A DNA stretch of 64,000 nucleotides from Apteryx mantelli (GCF_036417845.1 NC_089979.1:21904458-21968457); one strand, 5' to 3'. Positions 1-25,499 are shown, counted from the first letter of the stretch. A program made the numbers and translations. The notes: generated from the letters alone by a model not told the origin.

Positions 1-414
1 GCATGCCTTAAGAACAGGTTAGACGCTGTCATGTTTCCCAAGTTCACGAGCCAGTGAGAACAGTCAGCTTGCTCTTCGGAAATTTTGCTATGTAGTTATC
101 CACTGCTTGTGTTATTAACAAGAACAAATACATTTTATATATTTTCTTTCAAATTTTATGTACAGTTACAAAAATGAAACTCCCACTGACTGGCTTCAAT
201 ATGTCAGCAGAAATTACAACTAAGTGATAGTAAGGTGCTGCTTGCTAAGTCTCCTTGGGACATATGTATTTCCACAATCCTCTAAGCAAACATGGAATTA
301 ATGACATGGAGTGAAAGTACACCACGACTATACACATGAAGTGTACAGTCATGGTAGACTGAATCATCCACACACACAGTGTACTGATAATGGAGTAAAA
401 TGCTGGCTACTTAC
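1..414 (-). other. NBN intron 2, 5' part
   Basis: AT-rich sequence after the exon 2 donor. No further nibrin exon is recognisable before the left edge, so exon 3 must lie outside the window. Nothing else is seen here. Confidence 0.8.
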
Positions 415-548
415 AAGGGTTGTTTCAGGACGACTTACTGTCAGAACTGCATGACTTCGACTGATTGATTGATCATCCTGAATTAAAATTGCACAGTTTT
501 TGCGCCCAACAACATATTCTGTACCAACTAAAAGTCGATATGGCTCTC
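415..548 (-). CDS. NBN: NBN coding exon 2 (FHA domain, first part)
   Basis: The acceptor TTTTCAG ends at 549. The exon completes the split Gly codon and reads GEPYRLLVG, then GRKNC and SISRSHAVL, ending VSRPETTL at the donor GTAAGT (414-409). The length is 134 nt. A second exact GTAAGT lies inside the exon at 438-433, on the codons for Val-Ser. Splicing there would remove 24 nt without breaking frame. Confidence 0.93.
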
Positions 549-1833
549 CTGAAAATAAACAAAAGGATAAAAAAAAAAATCAATTCACAACCTCCCCCTC
601 AAAACATCCAAAAGCTCTTAGGAACCATTCAGAAGTTTGCAGTATGTCTAAAATTTTATTTCTTAACTTTTTATTACTTCTTAAAGATTAATTTTTACAC
701 ACAGAAAAAAAGACAATGATATAACTACTCTAAAATACAAGTTTTAAGGGTGCATAACTTGTTAAAGTGGTTCAGATGAAAGGTATCCCCTAATGACCAT
801 CTGAAGTTCTGGAACATCAATCAAACTGACACTTAGGTTAGGTCGGAGCCTGAACTTGCTTTAGTTCACTTTGGTATCTGTCACATAGGCCTCACAACAG
901 CACAGCAGTGAATGGCTTGAGCACGCCCAAAAGGTGCGCGTTACCTACTGGTCAGTGAGCCAGAAACTCTTCTTGATGAAGATGGATGAATAATTACAGA
1001 TTAATTTCCAGTCATTAGCGCTGTGCAAACAGCTTTCCAAATATAAACACTGCAGGCTGGTCTTCCTGAACACAAAACCAAGGCCGGTGTCTCGGCTGTT
1101 GCTCAGGGGTTTTCCTAGGCCATAAGGAATGGTTCAGTCCATTGCAATAGGATTAGGTCCTGCTGCCACCAGGAACGAAGCCAAACATCCTTAGCTTCAC
1201 TCACTACGGCTCAGGAAATAAAGAGCAGACCGAGTGGTGATACGACTGTTCTTTATACAGAAAGGGCTCAAGACGAGAAAAGGCGGCCTCCCTGCCCTGC
1301 TCCCGCGGTGTCCGAGCGCGGCTCTCCGACACCTGGGCCACGGCTGCAGCGCACCGGGAGACATCGCAGAGGCACAGAGCAGCTACCGAGAAACGAGCGC
1401 CTTACTAAACACACCGGAGCATGCGGCCTGCAGGGCGCTGGGCTCGAGCGAGAACCGCGTGACGAGAAACGCAAGCGCAGGCCTGGGAAAGCGTCCAGAA
1501 CTGAAGGGCTTTTGCCATCATTTGCCGAGACCGGGCAGGATCCGGCTCTGCCCTGGGAGCACGGCGGAGGCCAGGCCCGTGACCGCCACGAAACCTTAGT
1601 CTCCAACCGTGACACCGGGCCGCCCAGGTGGCGGCGCGGCCCCGCTCCCGGGGGCGGTCGCGGCCGCCCCGACCGCACCGCTCCCCCTCCCCCCGCCGGG
1701 GGCGCGCGCCGACCCCCCCGCCCCCCGCGAGGAGGGGACGGGGACGGGGCTCCGCGCAGGCCGGGCGGGGGAAGCGCCGGGAGCCGCGACGGCCTCGCTC
1801 ACCTGTTCCTGCGGCGGGCACCAGCTTCCACAT
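415..1833 (-). CDS. NBN: NBN (nibrin), 5' part: coding exons 1-2, gene continues past the left edge
   Basis: Nibrin is the regulatory subunit of the nuclear MRE11-RAD50-NBN complex, which senses DNA double-strand breaks and recruits ATM. Only the first 55 residues are here, in exon 1 (1803-1833) and exon 2 (415-548), joined across a GT-AG intron with frame kept. The product begins [19 protein letters not shown] and enters the FHA phosphopeptide-binding domain. The FHA hallmarks are visible: Gly25-Arg26 and Ser40-Arg41-x-His43, matching human Arg28 and His45 with a two-residue offset because exon 1 is two codons shorter. Exon 2 is 134 nt, which I recall as its human length. The rest of FHA, the BRCT repeats and the C-terminal MRE11/ATM-binding motifs lie to the left. 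DECR1 is the divergent neighbour, the same order as in human. Identification is from recall of the nibrin N-terminus. Confidence 0.95.
549..1802 (-). other. NBN intron 1
   Basis: Bounded by the exon 1 donor and the exon 2 acceptor. The part next to exon 1 (about 1290-1802) is very GC- and CpG-rich and belongs to the promoter island. The rest is ordinary AT-rich intron. Long open frames across the GC-rich part are compositional. Confidence 0.85.
1803..1833 (-). CDS. NBN: NBN coding exon 1
   Basis: The ATG is at 1833-1831, inside a CpG island. The exon encodes [10 protein letters not shown] plus one base of a Gly codon. The donor GTGAGC follows on the minus strand (GT at 1802-1801). The Met-Trp-Lys-Leu start is the conserved nibrin N-terminus and fixes the start codon. 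It is 31 nt, against 37 nt recalled for human, because two codons are missing before the conserved GEPYRLL. Confidence 0.94.
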
Positions 1834-1997
1834 CCTGGAGGGCGGCGAGGGGGCACTTCAGCGAGCCAGCGGGAGGGGAAGGCCCCTGGCTCGCCTCCGC
1901 GGGGCTGCCGGGCCGCGCCGCGCCGCCTCCGCGCCAGCCTGGCCTGGCCTGGGCCGCCTCGCCCGCTGGGCGGCGCGAGGGGCTGGGGGAGCCGCGG

Positions 1998-2009
1998 CGC
2001 GCATGCGCG
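1998..2009. promoter_or_regulatory. NRF1 palindromic site in the NBN promoter
   Basis: CGCGCATGCGCG matches the NRF1 consensus YGCGCAYGCGCR at every position. It is about 165 nt upstream of the NBN start codon. NRF1 sites in CpG-island promoters of this type are often functional, but use here is inferred. Confidence 0.6.
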
Positions 2010-2024
2010 GTCGGGGGCAGGGGC

Positions 2025-2078
2025 GGCTCGGCTCGGCTCGGCTCGGCTCCTTCCCTCCCTCCCTCCCTCCCTCCCTCC
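2025..2078. repeat. (GGCTC)5 followed by (CCCT)n microsatellite
   Basis: Five tandem GGCTC units (2025-2049) run directly into about six CCCT units (2053-2078) in the NBN upstream region. The second part is an uninterrupted pyrimidine strand facing a G-rich strand. Confidence 0.9.
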
Positions 2079-2370
2079 GCAGCGCCTGGCTGCCCTGCTG
2101 CCCCGCGGGGCCCGGCACGGCACGACTAGGAGTCGCCGGCCCTCACCGCTTCCTGAGAGCTCCGGCAGGGCCTGGCGAGCTGAACGGGGCCGAGCTGAAA
2201 CGGGTCCGGGGCCTTGGGCGGGTGGGGGGGCAGATGAGGCCGATTAGGGCCCTTAAAGCCTATTAGTACCCTCGGGCCCTGGCAATTGTCTGTGTCTTAC
2301 TCATAGTTCCTAATGCTTTAAACCCCGAATATCTCCTAACAAAATGCGTTACATGTAGAATAGGAAGTAT

Positions 2371-2468
2371 TACAGAATGTGCTCTAGGTGACCCTGCTTG
2401 AGCAGGGGGGTTGGACTAGATGATCTCCAGAGGTCCCTTCCAACCTCAGCGATTCTGTGATTCTGTGA
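2371..2468 (+). mobile_element. CR1 LINE 3' tail fragment
   Basis: About 98 nt of the CR1 3' UTR: the segment around GACCCTGCTTGAGCAGG, the GGTCCCTTCCAACCTCAGC block, then the terminal duplicated ATTCTGTG units. It is 5'-truncated and non-coding. CR1 is the dominant LINE of birds, so this supports the avian assignment. Confidence 0.92.
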
Positions 2469-5400
2469 ACTGAAATCTCGGCACCTTTTACATTAGTAAA
2501 AGGAATAAGCTTACTTACTGGAATTACAAGTAAAGGAATAAAGGCCTAGGCTCACAGGGTCTTGAACTCCATTCAGCATGTGGTCTGTGCAGAAGATCTG
2601 CTGCTTCTGCTACCCCATACTGTTCCTGCACGGAGCAAGAGAACATGCATGGAGAAACAATGATGCACGTGTGATCAGCGGTTGCAAACATCAGTTTCTG
2701 TTAAGCAGTTTCTGTCTACTCTTACACAGCTCGGAACAGGGTGTCAAATCCCAAATGTCCACAGCTGTGTTTAGGTGGCAGGTGAAGAGGAAATTTCTTC
2801 CTTCTAGGTAATCAGTTTGCATCTGAACCAATGAATGTTGGTAACTGGCTGCCCTTTATCCTCGCAAAACAAAAGACACTTTTGGGGTATGGTCACAGCC
2901 AATTCATAACTCAGAAAACTAAGCTGAAATGGAATGGGAGAATTCAAGATAAAATATTTTTAATAGGAAAAGTTTTACTTAAAACACATGGAAATATAAA
3001 TATGTCAGTCAAGAATGTTATTTCCGTAGAATTTCAATGTTTATTCTCCATGTGTAATGACTTTAAGTACTCTTATTAAATGCTCACTTACGTACCTTTT
3101 TATATTTTCCCTCCTACACTTCACATAAGATAAATGATCCTAGTCTCCTTAATCTATTTTGTGTGAGTTTTCTTTATCTTTTTTGCTTGGTTTTCTAGTC
3201 CCTCTCATAATTTTGCAATTTCTGTTTTGAGCTAGGGTGACCAGAAATGTATAGTGTATCCTAAATGAGGCTATTTCTCAGCTTTATATAACTGTACTTA
3301 CATACTCTCTGTATTATTATTCATTGTCATTATTCTACGTCTTATTTATTCTATGCGCTTGACTTCTCTGACCACAACTTCATATTGACAAATCGTCATC
3401 ATAAGATACTGTACGAGTCCTGTAAACTGTATAATAATGTTTATGATTTCCATTTCCCCGCATTTATCAATTTTTATTTTATTTTCTGCTGTTGTGTTTT
3501 CCCATTTGTTTACCTTCTAGGCTTTTTGAGTTTCTTGCAGTCTTATCCTGACTGACCTAAGTAACTGTGTCCTCTAATATTTGTTGGTTCTTTACTGGTT
3601 CTTTTTTTTTCAGATCATAAATAAACAATTCAGCAGAGTGCCAAACTTAGTTTGCTCAGAAACTACCAGTGCAGAATGAGGCATTTCAGATATTCATATG
3701 GCTTATAGGGTTAACTTGCATACAACTGGTGGAATAGTACCACAGTTTTGTAAACCCTGCAAAACAGTATCTAAACAGAATATTGAGGTAACCTATTGTT
3801 AATATTTTGCCCATAACAGAAATGTATGTCTGCCTTATCTTCATATCCTATGGATGCCTGCTTTCTCCTTGTTTGTGATATTCTGTACCTGACAGGATTT
3901 TCTCTTAGTAGCCTTTTGTGCCAAAGGTCTCTTGAACTGTTTTTAAATTTTATAATTAAGTGCTATGCATTTCTTTAAATATGTAGTTTGAGCGACAGAT
4001 GTAGTGTAGGGATGCAAGTTTACAATGAAGACTCAGGTGTCTGCCGAGCCCTGTTATGACACTTGGCCAAAGCCTCAAAAGTCAAAATTATGTCTGTGAA
4101 TTCTCACATGTTCATTAGCTCATAAACATTTCTGTAAAAGATTATTGACACATCTCTTCAGAGAAGACTATTGCTAGTTAGACATTTTCAGATCATGCTT
4201 TTCTAGGTGTTACTAGGTTTAATTACTGTTATCCCCTACACAGGTTAGGTTTACAGGATTATAATTTCTCAGGTTATCCTACAAGATGTTTTTAAATGCA
4301 GACCAGATTTTTTCTCTGTATTTTGAATGTTGAATTGTTTGATCATTTTATACATAGCATGCTGATGACTAAGCCTTATGATTTTAATTCTGATGCTTCT
4401 GAGCCTCCATAGCATTATGTATTCAGTTTCCCTTTAATTTAAAAGTTGATAGTGTAGATGCACTGATATGTTTATCGTCTCTCATACTGAGTTTTGTAAC
4501 TGCATAGATTTGGCTGTGTGGTCCTTTCTACTCAAAATCTGCAGCTTTCTAGAATCTATAGATGCTTTTAGCGGCCACGTTACTCCTCCCTTTCCCCTCT
4601 TACTCTGTGATTCTTTATAACTGAGTACGGCTGCATAGTTTGTTTTGTCTAACTTAACTAAGCTTCACAAAAGGATGGAAATCATTCATTCATTACCTTT
4701 GCAATTGGCCAGTCTGTGTTCTCAACACAGATAGTTAAATGTTTTGTTATCTCAGAATAATGCCCTGTAACATGATTTAATGTTCATAAACTGCTCAGGC
4801 CTTTTCTGAATTCCATTGACAGTGTTTAACTTGGAATGAGACAAAGGGGAATACTGATCTTTCCACTAAGCCTTGTTTCACAACAAAGTCAAAGATAGTT
4901 GGTGTATTTAACAGAGCTGGCATGGATGCTGTTTTCTGCTACTGTCAGGGAGTGATTTGTGAATATGCTTAACAAAATCTCACCCCACATCAGGAAGGGT
5001 GTTATCAATCAGATTTGAGAATCCCAACTGTCAGATTGCTTTGCCACAGCTTTTCTTAAATAAAAACCCTTCTCTCCAGAAACACCCACAGAGAAGTGGC
5101 AAGATTGCCTAAGAAGCCTTGCTAGTTGCAGTGATCCTAACTGGATCCAACTATTGTATGTGGAGGAGCTGGTGACCGCATAACAGCTGACCTGAGTGGG
5201 CCTCAGCCTGTGCCCATGTGCCACAGCAGGATAAACTCAGCAGGATTATCGCAGCACAGGAACCCGCAGGCAGCTCCCGCTTGGCACCGGCCACGCCGCC
5301 ACCCATCTTTAGAACTGAAGCGTCACGGTGTCAGGCGAATGTCCTTTGGCTTGGCAGCAGGAACGATGAACAGAATTGTCTTCTTCTAAGAAGACCCTCT

Positions 5401-5740
5401 AAGAGTGCTGAAGCCCGAAATGCCAGGGAGCCCCACCACAGGCAAGACGCTCACAGCGCCCAGCACGGCCCGCCCCAGGCCATATCACCTCAGGGCTCCC
5501 CACATCAGAAGGGACGTAAGATTTAACTGCTAATCTTTTGTTCCCTTCCTGTCTTTGGCTATTCCAATTAAACACCCTATTGTACTTGCTAGGAGCAGGC
5601 AGTCTTTCTTACTGGGATGGGGAAAGAACCAGCATCTACACCGTGCGCAGCAGCTATACAGGGGGCGCATCCGTTTATTTTAGCATAGCCCACAAGACAA
5701 TCGACTTTCTTGACCAAACCCACCTGTTTTTATATATTTC
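2469..5740. other. Intergenic DNA between NBN and DECR1 (divergent genes)
   Basis: Mostly AT-rich sequence with no supportable gene. Short open frames (for example 2578-2811 and 2831-3079) lack coding character. GC content rises from about 5,220 toward the DECR1 island. Confidence 0.7.
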
Positions 5741-6031
5741 CGCCAGCGTCTCGCTGCTGCCCGCGGGCAGCGGTCCCGGGGGGTGGGGGAGCCCAGTGAG
5801 GCGGCCCGGGGCTGTCCTGCTTTGCGACACCGCGGAAGCCTCGTCGCTTATCCCAATTCAGGGTTTGAAGCAGGAGCGGCGGCAGCCGGCCGTTAAAGGC
5901 AGCGCGCGCCCGCCCCCCGCGGGCGAGGCTGCTCCCCCAGCGCGGAGCGGCGCGAGGCGCGGCCCCGCCCCTCTCTCCGCCCCGCGGCAACGCCCCCAGC
6001 CCCGCGGCGCGGCGACCGCTCGGCACGGAAC

Positions 6032-21626
<15,595 letters not shown>

Positions 21627-21665
21627 AGTACCCATCTTGCTGTATTCCTGGTGATTTTTTTTTGA

Positions 21666-21671
21666 AATAAA
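21666..21671 (+). terminator. DECR1 proximal poly(A) signal candidate
   Basis: AATAAA only 40 nt after the stop codon, with no strong GT-rich element right after it. It may give a minor short 3' end. Confidence 0.45.
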
Positions 21672-21743
21672 TTACTGAATTCATGAATGTTTAGAAATAA
21701 CCTATTAAGGAATAGCCTTCAAAACATTTTATATGCTGATTTC

Positions 21744-21749
21744 AATAAA
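21744..21749 (+). terminator. DECR1 main poly(A) signal
   Basis: AATAAA followed about 30 nt later by a GTGTGT-type downstream element. This is the likely main 3' end of DECR1. Confidence 0.75.
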
Positions 21750-21768
21750 GTATTCTGAAATTGTAATA

Positions 21769-22703
21769 TTTTGAATATAGCGTGTGTATTTTTTCTAAAA
21801 TATCTGTTACCAAAAGTGAATGACAGATGTTTATTAAAATTTTACTCTTCTTTGGATAATGTCTTACACAGCCATGCTGTGATCTATAGTTAGTTTCCTT
21901 TTTAATATTTCAGAGAATTTTTCCATCATTCAAGTATATGCAAGTAATTTTTAATATTGTAATCTCAGTAACATTTCAAGAACATCATACCTGAACATAC
22001 TTTCTTAGTTTTTCTTAAATTAACAATTAAGTCCTGCAGTTCAGTTATAAGCCCTAAATTTGCAAATAACTTTCAAGTTGTCAATAGTATATAGTGAGAT
22101 AGAATGCAAGTTCTAATGTAATATTTTTCACATACAAAGTTTTGAGATATATAACCATCTCAGTCTCAGCTTTTGCTGACATTTTCAATCTGCTAATTAT
22201 CTTCAGTTGAACTTTAAAAATGGTACCTAGGGATGAATCTTGCCTTCCTGAGTAGCTATTTCTTTATCATAGATTAAGTTAATGTTCTTGAAAGTGAGAA
22301 ACTAAAACCTCATTTGCTATTAATGTGTGTGTAACTAGGGGAGTGTCTGCATAAAGAAGGCTTACTTAGACTAGTAAAGGACACTTGTAATTTGGGACTG
22401 AAAGTATTGAAAACTCATTGGCAGAGGTCTGTAGAAATCTAGGTTCCATTAGCATTCACAGATTGGTACTAAAGAAGCTCTAAGATGGCATTATTTCTGA
22501 ATGTATAAAGTTCATTCATCCCAAATAAAATGTGTCAACTTAGTTATAAGTAGGTCATTATTAAAAAAAAAAAAAGCATGTTTATTGTTGTCCCTCTTTG
22601 GGGATTATTAGATTTTTCCAGATTCGTGGGGGTTGCGTCTTGTTTCCCTCTTCAAACAATGCATGGAATTCTCCAAAGAAATTTAACTTTAGCTCTGGCC
22701 TTT
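21769..22703. other. Intergenic DNA downstream of DECR1
   Basis: AT-rich, no gene. An A-run lies at 22561-22575. It ends at the target site of the solo LTR. Confidence 0.75.
22699..22703. repeat. Left target-site duplication of the solo LTR
   Basis: CCTTT directly before the TG of the LTR. It matches the five bases after its terminal CA. Confidence 0.8.
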
Positions 22704-22853
22704 TGTGACAGTGTGCTCCGTTCCCCCCCAATGTGCTCTCTTCCCTTCAACCTGACCTCCCTGTAAACAGCACGTGTGCAGGGGCTGATTGAGCATGTGC
22801 CAACTGAGGCCCATCTAGCATGCAAATATGACTGAGTCAATCATCTCTCCCCC

Positions 22854-22862
22854 CATAAATAG
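22854..22862 (+). promoter_or_regulatory. LTR TATA-like box
   Basis: CATAAATAG about 150 nt into the LTR, downstream of octamer and AP-1 motifs. This is the expected U3 promoter position, with the R start predicted about 30 nt downstream. Confidence 0.6.
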
Positions 22863-23082
22863 GGGGCAGCCCAGAGTCCATTGAGCTCTCCTGCACGGCA
22901 GTGGGCTGCACTGCAGAACCTCCTCTTGAGCAGGGACGCCTCTCAAGGTTACTCCTCAAGGTTGAGAGATTCCTTACCCGCCACAGATCCTCGGTAAGTG
23001 ATTAAAGCATGCTGAACTTTTGTGAACTTCGCAAAACTTTGCTGAGTTATATCTCTGATTGATTGATTGTGCGCATAACCCC

Positions 23083-23350
23083 TTAGACATAAACCGTTGA
23101 CCAAGTCTGAGACTAGGACTGGATCCAGCCGCACCTAGGCTCCTCTCAGGAGTTTGGAGAACAAGGGGGTCCTTTCCGAACCTCATGACTCAACAGGATG
23201 GTCCCCTTCGCACATACTCCTTTAGACATGAACTGTTGACCAAGTCTGGGACTAAGATTGGATCCAGCCACACCCATGCTCCTCTCAGAAGGAGTTTAGA
23301 AAGCAAGGGGGTCCTTTTTGAACCTCATGACTCAACGGGAGGGTCTCCAT
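23083..23350 (+). repeat. Tandem duplication of about 139 bp inside the LTR
   Basis: Two units start with TTAGACAT at 23083 and 23222. Each continues through GTTGACCAAGTCTG, GGATCCAGCC, CTCCTCTCAG, CAAGGGGGTCCTTT and CCTCATGACTCAAC. Single-base differences and small indels separate them. Each copy carries one TGACTCA. Confidence 0.92.
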
Positions 23351-23456
23351 TGTGCGTGCATCTGAGCCTGTCCTTCATGCAGTAAATAACTGGGTGAACC
23401 TTGCCAATGGAACCTTGTTAAATCATTTTTATTTACGACTGAACTTTACTTACTGT

Positions 23457-23462
23457 AATAAA
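23457..23462 (+). terminator. LTR poly(A) signal
   Basis: AATAAA 50 nt before the 3' end of the LTR, on the same strand as the TATA-like box. Confidence 0.6.
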
Positions 23463-23512
23463 CATAGTGCTACTTCCCTCTTACGAGTGAAGTGCATCAC
23501 TCCTCCATGACA

Positions 23513-23517
23513 CCTTT
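23513..23517. repeat. Right target-site duplication of the solo LTR
   Basis: CCTTT directly after the terminal CA of the LTR, identical to the left copy. Confidence 0.8.
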
Positions 23518-24393
23518 ACAGCCTGAAATCCATGCCATTTCTTAAAATTCTATTTTATCTCAAACTTCTTCCATCCATGCATGCATCCCTATGTCCATGC
23601 TTGTATGTGCTTTGAGACTGATACACAGTGATTTAAGAATCAGGAATATAAAAGCAGTTCAAGGGTGTCTTCCTTCAAGTGATGGCAGTTGTCTAGTCCT
23701 TTTACTCACACTTCAAGCCATACTAATATATGCCAGCATCTGACTTTGAAATCACTTGATAGCTTACTTCAGCACTGTGTTAAGGCAAATGTTCTGCTGA
23801 AAGGATGGACTATATTAGCATGGGTTTGGTGGAGTAATAACATTGCTTCCAGTTGTGGAAAGTGCCAGCTTTCTTTTGCCAAGTACCGATGTAATTTGTG
23901 TACATCTGAATGTATAGATATGCTCTCGGTCTCCTGATAGTGTGGGTCCTATAGGGGATTGAGTATCCTCTATGCCACAGATAATAAAACAAAGCAAACT
24001 AGTTGATCACAGCAGCCTTCAAAGTGTCTCTTAAACATACTATAAAGCTCTTTTTAAAGCATCCTGAATTTTGGTTGGACTACTGTGGAGATCAAATCCA
24101 TGTCTCCTCCCCAAAAGTAATTTGCTCATCATCCTCCACAGATACTTAATTTTTCTCTTCATACGGGACACACTTGCATATAAGGTTTTGTCACATTTTA
24201 AAGTGTTTCGGAACAATGAACAAACACTTCAAAGATATTCTCGTGAGCCATGGTATGACCAAGTACTTCTCTGCTATGTTCATTAGGGAATTGTCTGGAG
24301 TTGGGCTATCGGTAAAAATAAGTAGTTTTCCACTGGTTTCGTGCATCCATAGGTATGTGCAACTTTTTCTATAGGAAGATTCTTCATGTAGTT
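23518..24393. other. Intergenic DNA right of the LTR
   Basis: No gene or clear repeat is recognised here. Confidence 0.65.
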
Positions 24394-24480
24394 GAAGGAC
24401 AGGACTGACATCCAGGAGACCTGGGTTCAGTCTCCAACATTACCTTAAACTTTGTGTGACTTGAAGCAAGTTATTTCCAT
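24394..24480 (+). mobile_element. MIR-like SINE remnant, 5' part
   Basis: GAGACCTGGGTTCAGTCTCC resembles the tRNA-like box B region of MIR, and TGTGTGACTTGAAGCAAGTT resembles its conserved core TGTGTGACCTTGGGCAAGTT. It is diverged, so the remnant is old. Confidence 0.6.
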
Positions 24481-24578
24481 TGCACCTGCACTGCAGGGCA
24501 GGTGCGCTTTGCAGCACTCCCTCAGGACTTGGCCATCTGAATTGGGGAAACTGGCTGGAGCACATCATGGCTCCTTTT

Positions 24579-24660
24579 CACAGAAGCACAGAAAGGTTGA
24601 AGTTGGAAGGGACCTCTGGAGATTGTCTAAGTCCAACTGCCCTGCTCAAGCAGGGTCACC
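24579..24660 (-). mobile_element. CR1 LINE 3' tail fragment
   Basis: Reverse-complement CR1 tail: CACAGAAGCACAGAAAGGTT, GTTGGAAGGGACCTCTGGAG, then CTGCTCAAGCAGGGTCACC. It is 82 nt and 5'-truncated. It lies between two MIR-like segments. Confidence 0.9.
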
Positions 24661-24804
24661 AAAAAAATAGGTCCTGAGTGGGGCAGGGATGGAAAAGTTC
24701 AAGAAAAGAGCACATTTCCAGGCCTAGTTTCAGCATTAAGTTAGGATCAGGTATATACCTGGCTTTGGGTCTGGGGGCTAGGATGCACTGCTAGGTGCCA
24801 CATA

Positions 24805-24860
24805 GTCTTATGGTAACATCCCTGTTCCCTAAGTGTAAAATGATGATAACAGAACTTTTT
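24805..24860 (+). mobile_element. MIR-like SINE remnant, 3' part
   Basis: TAAGTGTAAAATGATGATAA resembles the MIR sequence CATCTGTAAAATGGGGATAA. It is in the same orientation as the 24394-24480 remnant and probably belongs to the same element. Confidence 0.45.
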
Positions 24861-25499
24861 TTCTTTAATCTGACATGCTTTTTTTTTATCCTGCATGTTG
24901 TCTAGTGTATTTTTGAGATATTGAAAGCAGAGACATTTTTGGTAGGGTAAGAATGAAATGGAGGAGAAAGGACAGAAGAGAGAAGGGAGATAGGCCTAGC
25001 ACTGCTAAAACTAGTTTTACCGGATATCTCTGTAGTAGGCACCATGGTGTTTAGGTGCCATAACAGCAGACATAGTAAATGTCAAAAATCCACTACCTGA
25101 CTTTAAACACACGGATCCACAATTTCTTTGGCTCAGCCACCACTCTAATATTGCTCTGTCCATACATGACCTTTGTTTTGAAAGTAAACTTTTAGGATAT
25201 CAGTTCAGAAACGTATCCCTTCCACAGCAAATTGCAATGAGTTCCTATGCAAAAATACTTTAAGAATTCTGAGAGCTTTTGCAGTTTAAAATAAATACTG
25301 CTTCTTGACCCTAACCTTAAAAAAAAAGGTAGCGTCTTTATCTTTCCTTCATTGCCCTACTCACCAGAGAGATTCAGGCCAACTTTGCACCTAAGGGGAA
25401 CTTTCTTTAATTCACAATGAACCTTTCAGGGACTGAAGCCCTTCTGTGAACCATTGAAGGGGATTTTAGTGCATTGGCCTGCTTTTATTTGGTGCAGAA

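Larger units (their letters stand above)
1290..2250 (-). promoter_or_regulatory. NBN CpG-island promoter and 5' UTR
   Basis: Dense CpG sequence covers NBN exon 1 and about 400 nt upstream, then drops sharply to AT-rich DNA near 2260. No TATA box stands out, as expected of a housekeeping CpG promoter. A perfect NRF1-type palindrome lies at 1998-2009 and a GGCTC/CCCT simple-repeat tract at 2025-2078. Transcription should start roughly between 1840 and 2000, but the exact site cannot be read from sequence. Confidence 0.75.
21627..21768 (+). other. DECR1 3' UTR
   Basis: About 140 nt. It holds AATAAA at 21666-21671 and again at 21744-21749, with a GT-rich stretch near 21780. The cleavage site near 21768 is estimated. 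Confidence 0.75.
22704..23512 (+). mobile_element. Solo LTR of an endogenous retrovirus
   Basis: This 809-nt block begins TGTGACA and ends CATGACA (TG...CA). It is flanked by a 5-bp direct repeat, CCTTT, at 22699-22703 and 23513-23517. Retroviral LTR parts are in order: Oct-like ATGCAAAT (22820), AP-1 TGAGTCA (22833), TATA-like CATAAATAG (22854), then poly(A) AATAAA (23457) about 50 nt before the end. No gag, pol or env sequence is attached, so this is the product of LTR-LTR recombination. The 5-bp duplication is more usual for ERVL/spuma-related or some class I elements than for alpha- or betaretroviruses (6 bp). The family assignment is inference. Confidence 0.82.

Noticed and set aside
465-719. 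84-codon plus-strand frame at the left end
   Set aside because: Its first part is the antisense shadow of NBN exon 2 and the rest is intron.
1234-2266. Several long overlapping open frames on both strands around the NBN island
   Set aside because: GC-rich sequence has few stops. The frames are Arg/Pro/Ala/Gly repeats without domains and overlap the real NBN exon 1 and its promoter.
22652-23385. Short open frames inside the solo LTR
   Set aside because: They span LTR control sequence and its tandem duplication; none resembles a retroviral protein.
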